Positions 7,671 to 16,257 of a DNA stretch of 64,000 nucleotides are shown here, piece by piece. The notes beneath the pieces were generated by a model. The model was given only the letters and a program-made list of their open reading frames with translations, was not told the DNA's origin and ran no database searches. How positions within the stretch are numbered: the stretch's first letter is position 1; each line of letters opens with the position of its first letter. The stretch lies in contig NZ_JABMKX010000001.1 of assembly GCF_013204885.1 (NCBI RefSeq), positions 291,284 through 355,283 on the forward strand. Reading direction: 5' to 3'. Origin of the DNA: Paenibacillus tritici (lineage in GTDB: Bacteria; Bacillota; Bacilli; Paenibacillales; Paenibacillaceae). The position numbers and the translations under genes were made by a program.

Positions 7671-8741
7671 ATGAGTTCAATCAAACATACTGTAGCCATC
7701 GTTGGTTACGGCGGAATGGGAAGCTATCATGCGCAATTAATCAAAGAAAGTGACCGCATGATCGTAGGCGGTGCCTTCGATCTGCTCGAAGAGCGGCGCA
7801 GTCTGGCTGAAGATGCAGGTTATACCGCTTATTCCAGCTATGAGGAAGTGCTGGCAGATCCGGCGGTGGATGTTATTCTGATCGCTACACCGAATGATGT
7901 GCATAAGGAGATTGCCATTCGTGCCTTTCAGGCAGGCAAGCATGTCGTCTGTGAGAAGCCGGTAGCACTGTCTTCGGCTGAATTCACCGAGATGCAGGCA
8001 GCCGCGGATGCAGCCGGACGGGTGATGATGGTGCACCAGAACAGACGCTGGGATGAGGATTTCCGCGTAATCAAGGCGATGTATGAGCAGGGGACGATTG
8101 GATCACTCTTCCAGATCGAATCCAGAGTACATGGCGCCAACGGGATTCCCGGTGACTGGCGTCATGTGAAGGAGCAGGGCGGCGGGATGCTGCTGGACTG
8201 GGGCGTTCATCTGCTGGACCAGCTGTTGTTCATGATTGACAGTAAGGTCACGAGTGTCAGCAGCAGTCTAAGCTTTATTCTGGGCAATAATGTGGATGAC
8301 GGATTCGATGCGATTCTGCAATTTGAGAACGGGATCAGAGCGATTGTTGAAGTCGGCACGACCAATTTCATCACGATGCCAAGATGGTATGTGAAGGGTA
8401 CCCAGGGAACCGCGATCATTGAAGACTGGTCTCTGAGAGGCAGAATTGTAGCCCCCAACCACGAATCTGAGAAAATAGAACCGACCCCCATCCGCGCGGG
8501 TGTTGGCCTGACTAAGACGATGGCTCCGCCCTCCGAAGGGGCAACGCTCCTCGAAGACCTGCCGGCGGCAGCAGAGCTGCCTTCCAGCTTCTATGACAAT
8601 CTCGCTGCGGTAATCGAAGGTACAGCAGAGCCGATTGTCAAGAATGCCGAGGTGCTTCGCGTGCTGAGATTGATTGAGGCGATCTTTGAAGCGGCAGAAC
8701 GCAATGAGACGGTTAAGAATTTCGATATCTACGGAGCCTGA
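7671..8741 (+). CDS. Gfo/Idh/MocA family NAD(P)-dependent dehydrogenase (2)
   Basis: About 356 residues from the ATG at 7671 (AGGAG 10 nt upstream); the frame is open to 7554, inside the previous gene. Rossmann motif VAIVGYGGMGSYHAQLI, then IATPNDVHKEI, the catalytic CEKPVAL, and GGGMLLDWGVHLLDQLLF with the Asp and His of the active site. It is only a distant paralogue of the upstream dehydrogenase, so the operon probably performs an oxidation and a later reduction on different intermediates, recycling the cofactor. Confidence 0.92.
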   Translation: MSSIKHTVAIVGYGGMGSYHAQLIKESDRMIVGGAFDLLEERRSLAEDAGYTAYSSYEEVLADPAVDVILIATPNDVHKEIAIRAFQAGKHVVCEKPVALSSAEFTEMQAAADAAGRVMMVHQNRRWDEDFRVIKAMYEQGTIGSLFQIESRVHGANGIPGDWRHVKEQGGGMLLDWGVHLLDQLLFMIDSKVTSVSSSLSFILGNNVDDGFDAILQFENGIRAIVEVGTTNFITMPRWYVKGTQGTAIIEDWSLRGRIVAPNHESEKIEPTPIRAGVGLTKTMAPPSEGATLLEDLPAAAELPSSFYDNLAAVIEGTAEPIVKNAEVLRVLRLIEAIFEAAERNETVKNFDIYGA

Positions 8742-8779
8742 CAAGCTTCAACACGATTATGGAGAGGTGGAATCTGCAA

Positions 8780-9748
8780 ATGAAACTTGGAGTATTTATG
8801 GTATTGTTCGGGGGCCGCAAGCTTGAGGATGCGCTGGATTATGTAGTCTCCAAAGGATTAAAGGCGGTTGAGATCGGCACCGGAGGCTATCCCGGCAACA
8901 GCCATTGCAATCCCAAAGACCTGCTGGAGAACGAAGCGGCTCTTAAGGAATTCCAACAGCAAATAGAATCCCGCGGTCTGATCATCAGTGCGCTTAGCTG
9001 CCACGGCAACCCGCTGCATCCGCAGAAGGAGCTGGCAGACAAGGATCATGAGGATTTCGTGAACACGGTTAAGCTGGCGCAGAAGCTGGGGGTTAAGGTT
9101 GTGAATACCTTCTCCGGCTGCCCGGGAGACCATGAAGGTGCGAAATATCCGAACTGGCCGGTTGCGCCATGGCCGAATGATTACAAGGAGATTCTGGACT
9201 GGCAGTGGGAGAATAAGGTCATTCCTTATTGGACCGAGCAGGCAGCCTTCGCTACTGCACATGATGTGAAGATCGGTCTTGAGCTGCACGGAGGGTTCTC
9301 GGTACACACTCCTGCAACACTGCTGAGATTAAGAGCAGCCGCAGGGAAAGCCATCGGCGCGAACCTTGACCCGAGCCATATGTGGTGGCAGGGCATTGAT
9401 CCGGTACAGGCCATTCATATTCTGGGCCGTGAAGGCGCGATCCATCACTTCCACGCGAAGGATACGGTCATTGATCCGGTGAATGTCAACAAGCATGGTC
9501 TGACAGACATGCAGTCTTATACGAATATGCTGGACCGTGCCTGGCAGTTCCGCTCCGTTGGCTACGGCCATGATATCAAGGTCTGGGCTGACATGATGAG
9601 CGCTCTGCGTCTTGTAGGATACGACTTCGTGGTCAGTATTGAACACGAAGACGGCCTGATGTCGATTGAGGAAGGCTTCTCCAAAGCTGTAGACAATCTC
9701 CAGCAGGTACTGATCGAAGAACCTGTATCCGAGATGTGGTGGGTCTAA
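8780..9748 (+). CDS. Sugar phosphate isomerase/epimerase (TIM barrel, second)
   Basis: About 322 residues; the ATG at 8780 follows GGAGAGG at 8761. A TIM-barrel epimerase of the longer type: MKLGVFMVLFGG, GLKAVEIGTGGYPGN, ISALSCHGNPLHP, VVNTFSGCPGD, IGLELHGGFSVH, GANLDPSHMWWQ, HHFHAKDT and FVVSIEHED. The Glu, Asp, His and Glu within the last four motifs fit the metal-binding set. The sequence style resembles 3-keto-glycoside epimerases such as YcjR of the Escherichia coli ycj cluster, but that is inference from motifs. It is followed after 3 bp by the kinase-like gene. Confidence 0.88.
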   Translation: MKLGVFMVLFGGRKLEDALDYVVSKGLKAVEIGTGGYPGNSHCNPKDLLENEAALKEFQQQIESRGLIISALSCHGNPLHPQKELADKDHEDFVNTVKLAQKLGVKVVNTFSGCPGDHEGAKYPNWPVAPWPNDYKEILDWQWENKVIPYWTEQAAFATAHDVKIGLELHGGFSVHTPATLLRLRAAAGKAIGANLDPSHMWWQGIDPVQAIHILGREGAIHHFHAKDTVIDPVNVNKHGLTDMQSYTNMLDRAWQFRSVGYGHDIKVWADMMSALRLVGYDFVVSIEHEDGLMSIEEGFSKAVDNLQQVLIEEPVSEMWWV

Positions 9749-9751
9749 CCG

Positions 9752-10723
9752 GTGGAGAGCTTCACTAAGGTCAAGCTGAATGACCGGCAGCTGAGTCTTT
9801 TGGCAGCCGCCGCCTTTGGAGAACATCTGGAGGTTACCGGCAGCAGGGAATTAACCGGGGGATTTTTCAATACCGGATATGACCTGGAGCTAAGTGACGG
9901 CCGGTCGGTCATCCTCAAGGTGGCTCCCGGACCGGAGACGGAGACCTTGAGCTATGAGAAGGATATCATGCGTGCTGAGGTGGCGGCTCTTCGTCTGGTG
10001 CGGGCAGCGGGCGGTGTTCCTGTGCCTGAAGTGTACAGTTATGATGACAGCCTGCAGCTGATTCCGTGCCCGTATTTCTTCATGGAGAAGATTGAAGGGC
10101 AGCCTTATAACGAGGTCAAGGAGAGCCTCTCTGAGGAACAGCGGTATTCCATTGAATACGAGCTTGGACAGTATCAGCGGATCATCAATGAGATTCAGGG
10201 GCCGGCCTTCGGACTGTTCGGCGGGCAGGCTGACGGGAGCGGACGTTCCTGGAGGGACACCTTCAGGTCCATGCTTCTGAATGTGCTTCAGGATGCTGTA
10301 CGACTGGGAGCGCGTCTGCCGGCTTCACAGACAGAAATAGAGCAGGTGCTGGAGCGTTATCTGCCTGCGCTGGATGAAGTGACGCAGCCGCGTCTGGTGC
10401 ACTGGGATCTGTGGAACGGCAACGTTTTTGTACAGGACGGGGTAATTGTATCCATCATTGACTGGGAGCGGGCAATGTGGGGCGACGTATTGCTGGAGTA
10501 TTATTTCCGGCATTTCGAGAACTCAGCCGCATTCTATGAAGGGTACGGTAAGGTCTTCAACAGCCGGAATGAAGTGCTGAGGAAGCAGCTGTACGACCTG
10601 TATCTGGATCTTATCATGCTTATAGAATGTTATTCGCGCCAGTACAAGGATGAGAATCATGTGAACTGGGCGCATGACAATCTTGCGGAGTCCTGGAAGC
10701 AGTTCACGGCTCTGGTACTATAG
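9752..10723 (+). CDS. Phosphotransferase, aminoglycoside/choline-kinase fold (APH)
   Basis: About 323 residues from a GTG 3 bp after the previous stop, so probably translated by coupling. Kinase-like features: nucleotide loop LTGGFFNTGYDLEL, the lysine in VILKVAP, the catalytic loop LVHWDLWNGNVFV (HxDxxxxN) and the metal Asp in SIIDWERAMWGD. APH-family enzymes phosphorylate small hydroxyl compounds. As the last gene of a sugar operon it may be a sugar or sugar-alcohol kinase rather than an antibiotic-resistance enzyme. A strong terminator follows. Confidence 0.85.
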   Translation: MESFTKVKLNDRQLSLLAAAAFGEHLEVTGSRELTGGFFNTGYDLELSDGRSVILKVAPGPETETLSYEKDIMRAEVAALRLVRAAGGVPVPEVYSYDDSLQLIPCPYFFMEKIEGQPYNEVKESLSEEQRYSIEYELGQYQRIINEIQGPAFGLFGGQADGSGRSWRDTFRSMLLNVLQDAVRLGARLPASQTEIEQVLERYLPALDEVTQPRLVHWDLWNGNVFVQDGVIVSIIDWERAMWGDVLLEYYFRHFENSAAFYEGYGKVFNSRNEVLRKQLYDLYLDLIMLIECYSRQYKDENHVNWAHDNLAESWKQFTALVL

Positions 10724-10730
10724 GATACAC

Positions 10731-10765
10731 AAGAGGCCGGATCTCTTCTGAGATTCCGGCCTCTT
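10731..10765. terminator. Bidirectional terminator, sugar operon / fabV
   Basis: AAGAGGCCGG pairs with CCGGCCTCTT, continued by an inner ATCTC/GAGAT stem with one bulged base. It lies between two convergent genes. Confidence 0.85.
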
Positions 10766-10804
10766 GATATTGTGTACACAGAGCAGCGGGATGTCAGTCA
10801 GCCC

Positions 10805-11995
10805 TTAGTAACTGTTCCGGATGGCTACAACCGGATTAATATCAGCTTCATAGTCAACACCGCTGGTCTCGAAGCCGAACAACTGGAAGAACTCGCGTCT
10901 GTAGCCGGTCAGATCGGAATATTGATAGACATTCTCCGTGGTCAGCATGGGCCAGATGCGGTCCACTTCCTTCTGTACAGCGTGGCTCATCTCCCGGTCA
11001 TCAATCCGGATACGCCCTTGTTCGTCTACCGGAGTCCCTTCCGGGTTGTACAGGAAATCGGTATACAGCCGGTAGGCCTGCTCGATGCAGCCTTCGTGCA
11101 GTCCCTGTTCTTTCATGACCTTATAGAGGACTGAGATGTAGAGTGGAACAACGGGAATCGCCGAGCTGGATTGGGTCACTAGGCCCTTGCTGACGGCTAC
11201 ATAAGCGCGGCCTCCAGCGGTTGCTAACTGTTCGTTCAGCTGTAAGGCCGTGGCTTCCAGATGATCTTTAGCCCGGCCGATGGTGCCGTCGCGGTAGACG
11301 GCCTGTGTTAGCTCCGGACCTATATAGGAGAAGGCGAGAGTGACCGCATCTGCGGCCAGAACGCCGGAATCCCGCAGCGCTTCAATCCATAGCCGCCAGT
11401 CTTCTCCGCCCATCACATGAACAGTGTCATTCATTTCAGCTTCGGTGGCCGGTTCAATTTGTACCGTGCTTAGTTCTCCGGTATGGAAATTGACCGTGGT
11501 ATTGGTATAGGTGCCGCCGAGCGGCTTCAATACAGACTGATGAACTGCACCGGTCTGCGGGTCTGTTCTGCGCGCAGAGGCTACGCTATAGATGACAAGA
11601 TCAACCTGTCCGAGCTCACGGCGGATCAACTCTATGGTCCGTTCCTTCGTTTCGGCGGTAAAAGCATCCCCGCATACGCTATAGGAGCGCAGGCCGGACG
11701 TATAAGCCATCTCCTCGAACGCTGCGGAATTATACCAGCCTGCGGAGGCCGTCCGCGTCTCACTGGCTGTGCTGGGTCTGTAGACACCAACGGTGGCAGC
11801 TCCTGCACCGAAGGCTGCTGCAACCCTGGCTGCAAGCCCATACCCGGTGGAAGCCCCGATCACAAGCACCTTGCGGGGACCGGTGAATTGTCCTTGGCTC
11901 TGTACATAGTTCACTTGCTGCTGTACCTGATGCGCACAGCCTGCGGGGTGGGCAGTCGTACAGATGAACCCGCGTGTTCTGGGTTTTATAATCAT
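10805..11995 (-). CDS. fabV: Trans-2-enoyl-CoA / enoyl-ACP reductase FabV
   Basis: About 396 residues, the usual length for FabV. An N-terminal MIIKPRTRGFICTTAHPAGC block typical of the family leads to the NADH-binding VLVIGASTGYGLAARVAAAFGAGA. The catalytic Tyr-x8-Lys is present as YRDGTIGRAK, the distinctive spacing of FabV within the short-chain dehydrogenase superfamily. It reduces trans-2-enoyl thioesters in fatty-acid elongation; FabV enzymes are known to be poorly inhibited by triclosan. Monocistronic, converging on the sugar operon. RBS GAGG about 9 nt before the ATG. Confidence 0.94.
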   Translation of the reverse strand: MIIKPRTRGFICTTAHPAGCAHQVQQQVNYVQSQGQFTGPRKVLVIGASTGYGLAARVAAAFGAGAATVGVYRPSTASETRTASAGWYNSAAFEEMAYTSGLRSYSVCGDAFTAETKERTIELIRRELGQVDLVIYSVASARRTDPQTGAVHQSVLKPLGGTYTNTTVNFHTGELSTVQIEPATEAEMNDTVHVMGGEDWRLWIEALRDSGVLAADAVTLAFSYIGPELTQAVYRDGTIGRAKDHLEATALQLNEQLATAGGRAYVAVSKGLVTQSSSAIPVVPLYISVLYKVMKEQGLHEGCIEQAYRLYTDFLYNPEGTPVDEQGRIRIDDREMSHAVQKEVDRIWPMLTTENVYQYSDLTGYRREFFQLFGFETSGVDYEADINPVVAIRNSY

Positions 11996-12088
11996 ATTAG
12001 TGTTACCTCGCTTTCCTGGGTGGCCATAGGATATAATTTACTTTATCGAGGGTTATCCCGCAACTTTCCCGGTAAAGAGGCGAATGTT

Positions 12089-12637
12089 ATGATGTTGAAC
12101 TGGCTTCAAATACATATGGACGTAATAAGCCTGCTGTGGCTGCTGCCTGTAGTTTTTATGTTTCATGATTTTGAAGAGATTCTTACAGTGGAGGCATGGG
12201 GGAACAAACACGGCCCAGCTATAACAGCGTCGCTTTCCCCCGCACTGCGGAAGCGTATGGCACCTATGATGGGCATGACCACCAGGAATTTTGCCATGGA
12301 TGTGCTGTTCGTGTATATTCTGATAGTAGGGGTAACCTTCGTTGCGGTATTTTTAGAGTTCTACTGGCCCTACTTAGCTGTCCTCGCTGTGTTTCTGCTG
12401 CATGTCTTCACACATTTGGCACAAAGTATAGTTCTGAAGCTGTATACCCCGGGTGTTGTGACAGCCGTGCTTCTGGCATTTCCGTATTCCTTGTATGCTT
12501 TTTACCGCCTGCTGCATGAGGGTATTGTCAGTGAAGCTGACATAAGCTGGTCGTTGCTGCTTACGTTGATTCTAACACCGCCGCTCGTATGGGGATTAAT
12601 GAAGAAGCGGACAAGGCATAAGCATAGCGAAGAATGA
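12089..12637 (+). CDS. HXXEE-motif membrane protein
   Basis: About 182 residues from the ATG at 12089, with AAAGAGG 9 nt upstream; the frame is open far upstream inside the antisense of fabV, which I treat as spurious. The N-terminal segment has the family motif in MFHDFEEILTVEAW (His-x-x-Glu-Glu). Four or five membrane helices follow, ending in a basic tail. HXXEE-domain proteins (PF13787) are small polytopic proteins of unknown function; the invariant His and Glu residues suggest metal binding. Confidence 0.82.
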   Translation: MMLNWLQIHMDVISLLWLLPVVFMFHDFEEILTVEAWGNKHGPAITASLSPALRKRMAPMMGMTTRNFAMDVLFVYILIVGVTFVAVFLEFYWPYLAVLAVFLLHVFTHLAQSIVLKLYTPGVVTAVLLAFPYSLYAFYRLLHEGIVSEADISWSLLLTLILTPPLVWGLMKKRTRHKHSEE

Positions 12638-12669
12638 TGATTTTTGACGGTGACGTTTTCAGAAAAATC

Positions 12670-12699
12670 TTGACGTAAGCCCCTAAAGATAGATAAAAT
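12670..12699 (+). promoter_or_regulatory. Candidate sigma-A promoter of the OppD-like gene
   Basis: TTGACG at 12670-12675 and TAAAAT at 12694-12699, an 18-bp spacer, about 65 bp before the start codon. Confidence 0.45.
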
Positions 12700-12763
12700 A
12701 ATAGTATTGCGTGTTTTTTGGAATCACTATCATAACTTGAAAAGAAACAGAGAGGGTGACAGG

Positions 12764-13834
12764 ATGGAGCGCCTTTTAGAGGTAAAAGACCTGGCTATAT
12801 CATTCAGAACACGCGGAGGAGAAGTTCAAGCAATCCGTGGTGTCAGCTTTCATGTAAATAAAGGGGAGACACTGGCGATTGTTGGCGAATCCGGTTCCGG
12901 TAAGAGCGTAACCTCGCAAGCAGTCATGAAGCTAGTTCCTCAGCCTGCGGGCGAATATAAGCGCGGACAGATCCTGTTCGATGGACAAGACCTGATCCGC
13001 AAGAGTGAGAAGCAAATGCAAAAAATCCGCGGTAAAGAAATCGGAATGATTTTCCAAGATCCGATGACCTCGCTGAATCCGATGATGAAGGTCGGCCGGC
13101 AGATTACCGAAGTTCTGTTCAAACATGAGAATATCACCAAGGAAGCCGCCTACAAACGTGGGGTTGAACTGCTTACTCTGGTTGGGATTCCGTCACCGGA
13201 ACGCCGTTTCCAGCAGTACCCGCATGAATTCAGCGGCGGGATGCGTCAGCGTGTCGTAATTGCTATGGCACTTGCTGCTAACCCTAAGCTCCTGATTGCC
13301 GATGAGCCGACCACGGCGCTCGACGTAACGATTCAGGCACAGATCCTGGATCTGATGAAGGATTTGCAGAAGAAGATTGATACTGCGATCATTTTCATTA
13401 CCCATGACCTTGGGGTTGTGGCTAGAATGGCTGACCGTGTAGCTGTTATGTATGCCGGACAGATCGTTGAAATGGGTACAGCAGAAGAAATCTTCTACGA
13501 TCCAAGACATCCGTATACTTGGGGTTTGCTGGCTTCCATGCCAAGTCTGGAGAGCAAGGGCTCGATGCTTACAGCTATCCCGGGTACACCTCCCGACCTG
13601 ATCAAGCCGCCTAAGGGAGATGCCTTCGCCCTGCGCAGCACGTATGCAATGGCGATTGACATGGAGAAGGAACCGCCAATGTACAAGGTATCGGATTCCC
13701 ATCTCGTGAAGTCCTGGCTGATGCACCCGATGGCACCAGCGGTAGAACCGCCGGATGTCGTGAAGAAGCAGCGCCGTGTGCTGAGCAATGCTTATCCAGA
13801 ACCGGTTCTGGTGAATAACACAAACGAATTTTAA
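12764..13834 (+). CDS. Peptide/nickel ABC transporter ATP-binding protein (OppD/DppD type)
   Basis: About 356 residues from the ATG at 12764, with GAGAGGGTGA upstream. All ATPase motifs are intact: Walker A GESGSGKS, Q-loop IFQDPMTSLNPMMKVG, signature FSGGMRQRV, Walker B LLIADEPTTALD and switch His in FITHDLG. The oligopeptide-transporter C-terminal extension follows (YTWGLLASMPSL and IPGTPPDLIKPPKG). Normally this subunit is encoded with permeases B and C, an F-type ATPase and a binding protein. Here it stands alone between its own promoter and terminator, so it must serve a transporter encoded elsewhere or be a leftover. Confidence 0.9.
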   Translation: MERLLEVKDLAISFRTRGGEVQAIRGVSFHVNKGETLAIVGESGSGKSVTSQAVMKLVPQPAGEYKRGQILFDGQDLIRKSEKQMQKIRGKEIGMIFQDPMTSLNPMMKVGRQITEVLFKHENITKEAAYKRGVELLTLVGIPSPERRFQQYPHEFSGGMRQRVVIAMALAANPKLLIADEPTTALDVTIQAQILDLMKDLQKKIDTAIIFITHDLGVVARMADRVAVMYAGQIVEMGTAEEIFYDPRHPYTWGLLASMPSLESKGSMLTAIPGTPPDLIKPPKGDAFALRSTYAMAIDMEKEPPMYKVSDSHLVKSWLMHPMAPAVEPPDVVKKQRRVLSNAYPEPVLVNNTNEF

Positions 13835-13859
13835 GTTCAAACTATTAGATCAAGATCAG

Positions 13860-13890
13860 CGTCAGGCCGTAACCGGCTTGGCGTTTTTTT
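13860..13890 (+). terminator. Intrinsic terminator of the OppD-like gene
   Basis: CGTCAGGCCG pairs with CGGCTTGGCG (two G-U pairs) across a 4-nt TAAC loop, followed by seven T. Confidence 0.9.
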
Positions 13891-14645
13891 GTCGTTTGTA
13901 TAGGGATTTACAATATCCGTCTGATGTGGGTAAGGGGGGCATAGCGTGGGGAGCAGTGCTCTTTGACTGATCCGAAGGCCACAGGAGTAAATGAGGAGTC
14001 TAGAATATATACGGAAAACCGAATACAATGTGCGGGTTGGGTTCGAGGGGGCGAGTGGCCGGATGTATGCGAAAACAAACATGTCTTTCAAGGCACAACT
14101 CCAGCATGAAAATGAGCAGCGTGGCTAAATAACAGAAAATCGAACACAATTGGACTGGGAGCGCTGCGTAGGCCAAATGTAATCGGAAAACCGAACACAA
14201 TTGGACTGGACGTGCCGCGTAGACCGAATGTAAACGAAAAACCAAACACAATTGGACTGTGAGCGCCGCGTAGGCCGAATGTAATCGAAAAACCGAACAC
14301 AATTGGATTGGGAGCGCCGCGTAGGCCAAATGTAATCGAAAAACCGAACACAATTAGACTGGGAGCGCCGCGTAGGGCGGATGCCCCGGAAATGGGCAGA
14401 TGTGTAAGGGGGAGGTAGCCATACGAGTTGTCTAAACCGCAGGGATTCTTACATAATCCATCCATAGGGTGAGTTTATTCCGTTTCAGGGAATTTCATAT
14501 CCGTTTTGATGTTTTGCGGCGGGGGAGTGTTCATTATTATATTTCATATAAACCTAAAACAATATTGACTAATATAAATAAAAGTATTGACTAAATTGTA
14601 TTTGCACAGCAAAATGTAAGGGTATACATAGGGAGGTTAGATGAG
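13891..14645. other. Long intergenic stretch: tandem array and GH43 promoter
   Basis: No gene is supported over 755 bp. 13891-14124 is unremarkable apart from one degenerate repeat-like piece near 14011-14030. 14125-14385 is a 51-bp tandem array. 14386-14640 becomes AT-rich and should carry the promoter of the GH43 gene: ATTGACTAA occurs twice (TTGACT at 14565-14570 and 14587-14592), each a possible -35 box, but I see no clean -10. GGGAGG at 14631-14636 is the RBS. Confidence 0.5.
14125..14385. repeat. 51-bp tandem array with ACACAATTGGACTG units (array 2)
   Basis: The motif CGAACACAATTGGACTG (or a near match) starts at 14141, 14192, 14243, 14294 and 14345, an exact 51-bp period; between them lies a conserved GGAGCGCCGCGTAGGCC block. 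CAATTG is palindromic. The unit is unrelated in sequence to array 1. The minus strand is open across the array as a 17-residue periodic peptide, which I do not regard as a gene. Confidence 0.93.
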
Positions 14646-16079
14646 ATGAGAAAAAGATCATTAACAGCTTTGATATCCTTATCGCTGCTGTCGGCCTGTA
14701 GCGGCCGGAACTCTGCAAGCCCGCCTGAATTTGAGAATGTATCCGTGCACGATCCTTCTGTAATCAGGGTAGAGGATACTTATTATGTATTTGGTTCCCA
14801 TTTGGCCTCGGCTAAATCCAAGGATCTGATGAAGTGGACGCAAGTCTCTTCCGGTGTGACGGATGATAACGTGCTGATTCCGAATGTTACGGAGGAGCTC
14901 AGCGAGACGCTTAGCTGGGCCCAGTCGGATACATTGTGGGCACCCGATGTCATTCAGTTGGCAGACGGAAAGTTCTACATGTATTATGACGCCTGCCGGG
15001 GAGATTCTCCGCTGTCGGCGCTTGGTATAGCTGTAGCCGATAAGATCGAAGGGCCTTATAAGGATCAAGGCATTATTCTGAAGTCTGGCATGTCCGGCAT
15101 AGGTGATGATGGAGAGGTCTACGATTCTACGGAGAAGCCGAATGTGGTGGACCCTGATGTGTTCTTCGATAAAGACGGCAAGCTGTGGATGGTCTACGGC
15201 TCCTACTCTGGAGGCATCTTCATCCTGGAGCTGGACCCGGCAACGGGCTTCCCGCTGAAGGACCAGGGCTACGGCAAGAAGCTGCTCGGGGCGAACCACG
15301 CCCGGATTGAAGGGCCATATATGCTGTACAGCCCGGAGACAGATTATTATTACTTGTTCCTGTCGTACGGTGGACTTGATGCGGATGGCGGCTACAATAT
15401 CCGTGTAGCCCGTTCCAAGCATCCGGCTGGCCCGTTCGAGGATTCGGAAGGCAAAGCCATGATCGAGGCGCAGGGGACGGCTGGAGTGCTGTTCGACGAT
15501 CCGGCTTATGCCCCTTACGGGGTGAAGCTGATGGGCAACCATGAATTCGTGAACACGGATGAAGAACCTGCGGCAACAGGGGCGGGTTATATCTCTCCGG
15601 GGCATAATTCGGCTTATTATGATGAGAAAAGCGGGCAGTATTATCTGATCTTCCATACCCGGTTCCCGGGTCTCGGTGAGCAGCATGAGGTGCGGGCCCA
15701 TCAGATGTTCATGAATGAAGCGGGCTGGCCGGTAGTGGCGCCCCACCGTTATGGAGGGAAGAAGATCGGCAAGTACACCGCCAAGGAAGTGAGCGGAGCC
15801 TACAAGCTTGTGAACCACGGCAAGGAGATTTCGGCTGAGCTGGTGGAGTCGCAGATCATTGCCCTGAACACAGACGGAACAATCACCGGCGCGGTTACAG
15901 GCACATGGAGCCTGAGCAATGAGCATACTGCGAAGCTGACTATTGAAGGTACTGAGTATAGCGGTGTCTTCCTGCGTGAATGGAATGAAGCAACGGCCAG
16001 CGATGTGATGACGTTCTCGGCACTTTCGGCGGAAGGGGTCTCGGTATGGGGCAGTCATGTGTCACCGGAGAACAAGTAA
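14646..16079 (+). CDS. Glycoside hydrolase family 43 lipoprotein (arabinanase-like)
   Basis: About 477 residues. Lipoprotein signal LISLSLLSACSG with the lipid-attached Cys in LSAC. The five-bladed propeller of GH43 shows VSVHDPSVIRVEDTYYVFGSH (catalytic base Asp), LWAPDVIQLADGKFYMYY, VVDPDVFFDKDGKLWMVYGSY, ARIEGPYML (catalytic acid Glu) and SPGHNSAYY (the conserved His). A C-terminal beta domain of about 100 residues (from about AKEVSGAYKLV) resembles the one of extracellular endo-1,5-alpha-L-arabinanases. It probably trims plant arabinan outside the cell. No transporter is adjacent. Confidence 0.9.
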   Translation: MRKRSLTALISLSLLSACSGRNSASPPEFENVSVHDPSVIRVEDTYYVFGSHLASAKSKDLMKWTQVSSGVTDDNVLIPNVTEELSETLSWAQSDTLWAPDVIQLADGKFYMYYDACRGDSPLSALGIAVADKIEGPYKDQGIILKSGMSGIGDDGEVYDSTEKPNVVDPDVFFDKDGKLWMVYGSYSGGIFILELDPATGFPLKDQGYGKKLLGANHARIEGPYMLYSPETDYYYLFLSYGGLDADGGYNIRVARSKHPAGPFEDSEGKAMIEAQGTAGVLFDDPAYAPYGVKLMGNHEFVNTDEEPAATGAGYISPGHNSAYYDEKSGQYYLIFHTRFPGLGEQHEVRAHQMFMNEAGWPVVAPHRYGGKKIGKYTAKEVSGAYKLVNHGKEISAELVESQIIALNTDGTITGAVTGTWSLSNEHTAKLTIEGTEYSGVFLREWNEATASDVMTFSALSAEGVSVWGSHVSPENK

Positions 16080-16123
16080 GCTGATCGCGTGAACAGTTAT
16101 CACGGCGTATTCTTGACTATAAT

Positions 16124-16161
16124 AAACAGCGGATCTCCTGGTATACGGAGATCCGCTGTTT
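16124..16161 (+). terminator. Intrinsic terminator after the GH43 gene
   Basis: AAACAGCGGATCTCC pairs perfectly with GGAGATCCGCTGTTT across a short loop. It may also act for the opposite strand. Confidence 0.85.
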
Positions 16162-16179
16162 GCTATAGACGGGCATGTA

Positions 16180-16244
16180 GACAACAGCGGCCGGAGGTCC
16201 AAATGTTCACCGTAGTGACGACGAAGCTTTAAGTACAAGTTTTA
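16180..16244. repeat. Dispersed repeat, truncated copy
   Basis: About 59 of 65 bases match 63309-63373, including GACAACAGCGGCCGGA and AGTGACGACGAAGCTT. It lies just downstream of fabF. It appears to be the right part of the longer element described at 63222-63403. Confidence 0.85.
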
Positions 16245-16257
16245 TATAAAAGCCTGA

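Noticed and set aside
6491..7699. 402-codon open frame on the minus strand
   Set aside because: It is the antisense shadow of the first Gfo/Idh/MocA gene, with no family motif and no RBS.
9752..10723. Aminoglycoside resistance gene
   Set aside because: The fold is APH-like but the gene is the last of a sugar operon and lacks any resistance context.
11483..12088. N-terminal extension of the HXXEE protein
   Set aside because: It overlaps fabV in antisense; a good RBS and ATG sit at 12089, where the domain begins.
14679..16058. 459-codon open frame on the minus strand
   Set aside because: Fully opposite the GH43 gene, whose catalytic motifs are plain; the shadow protein is Arg- and His-rich noise.
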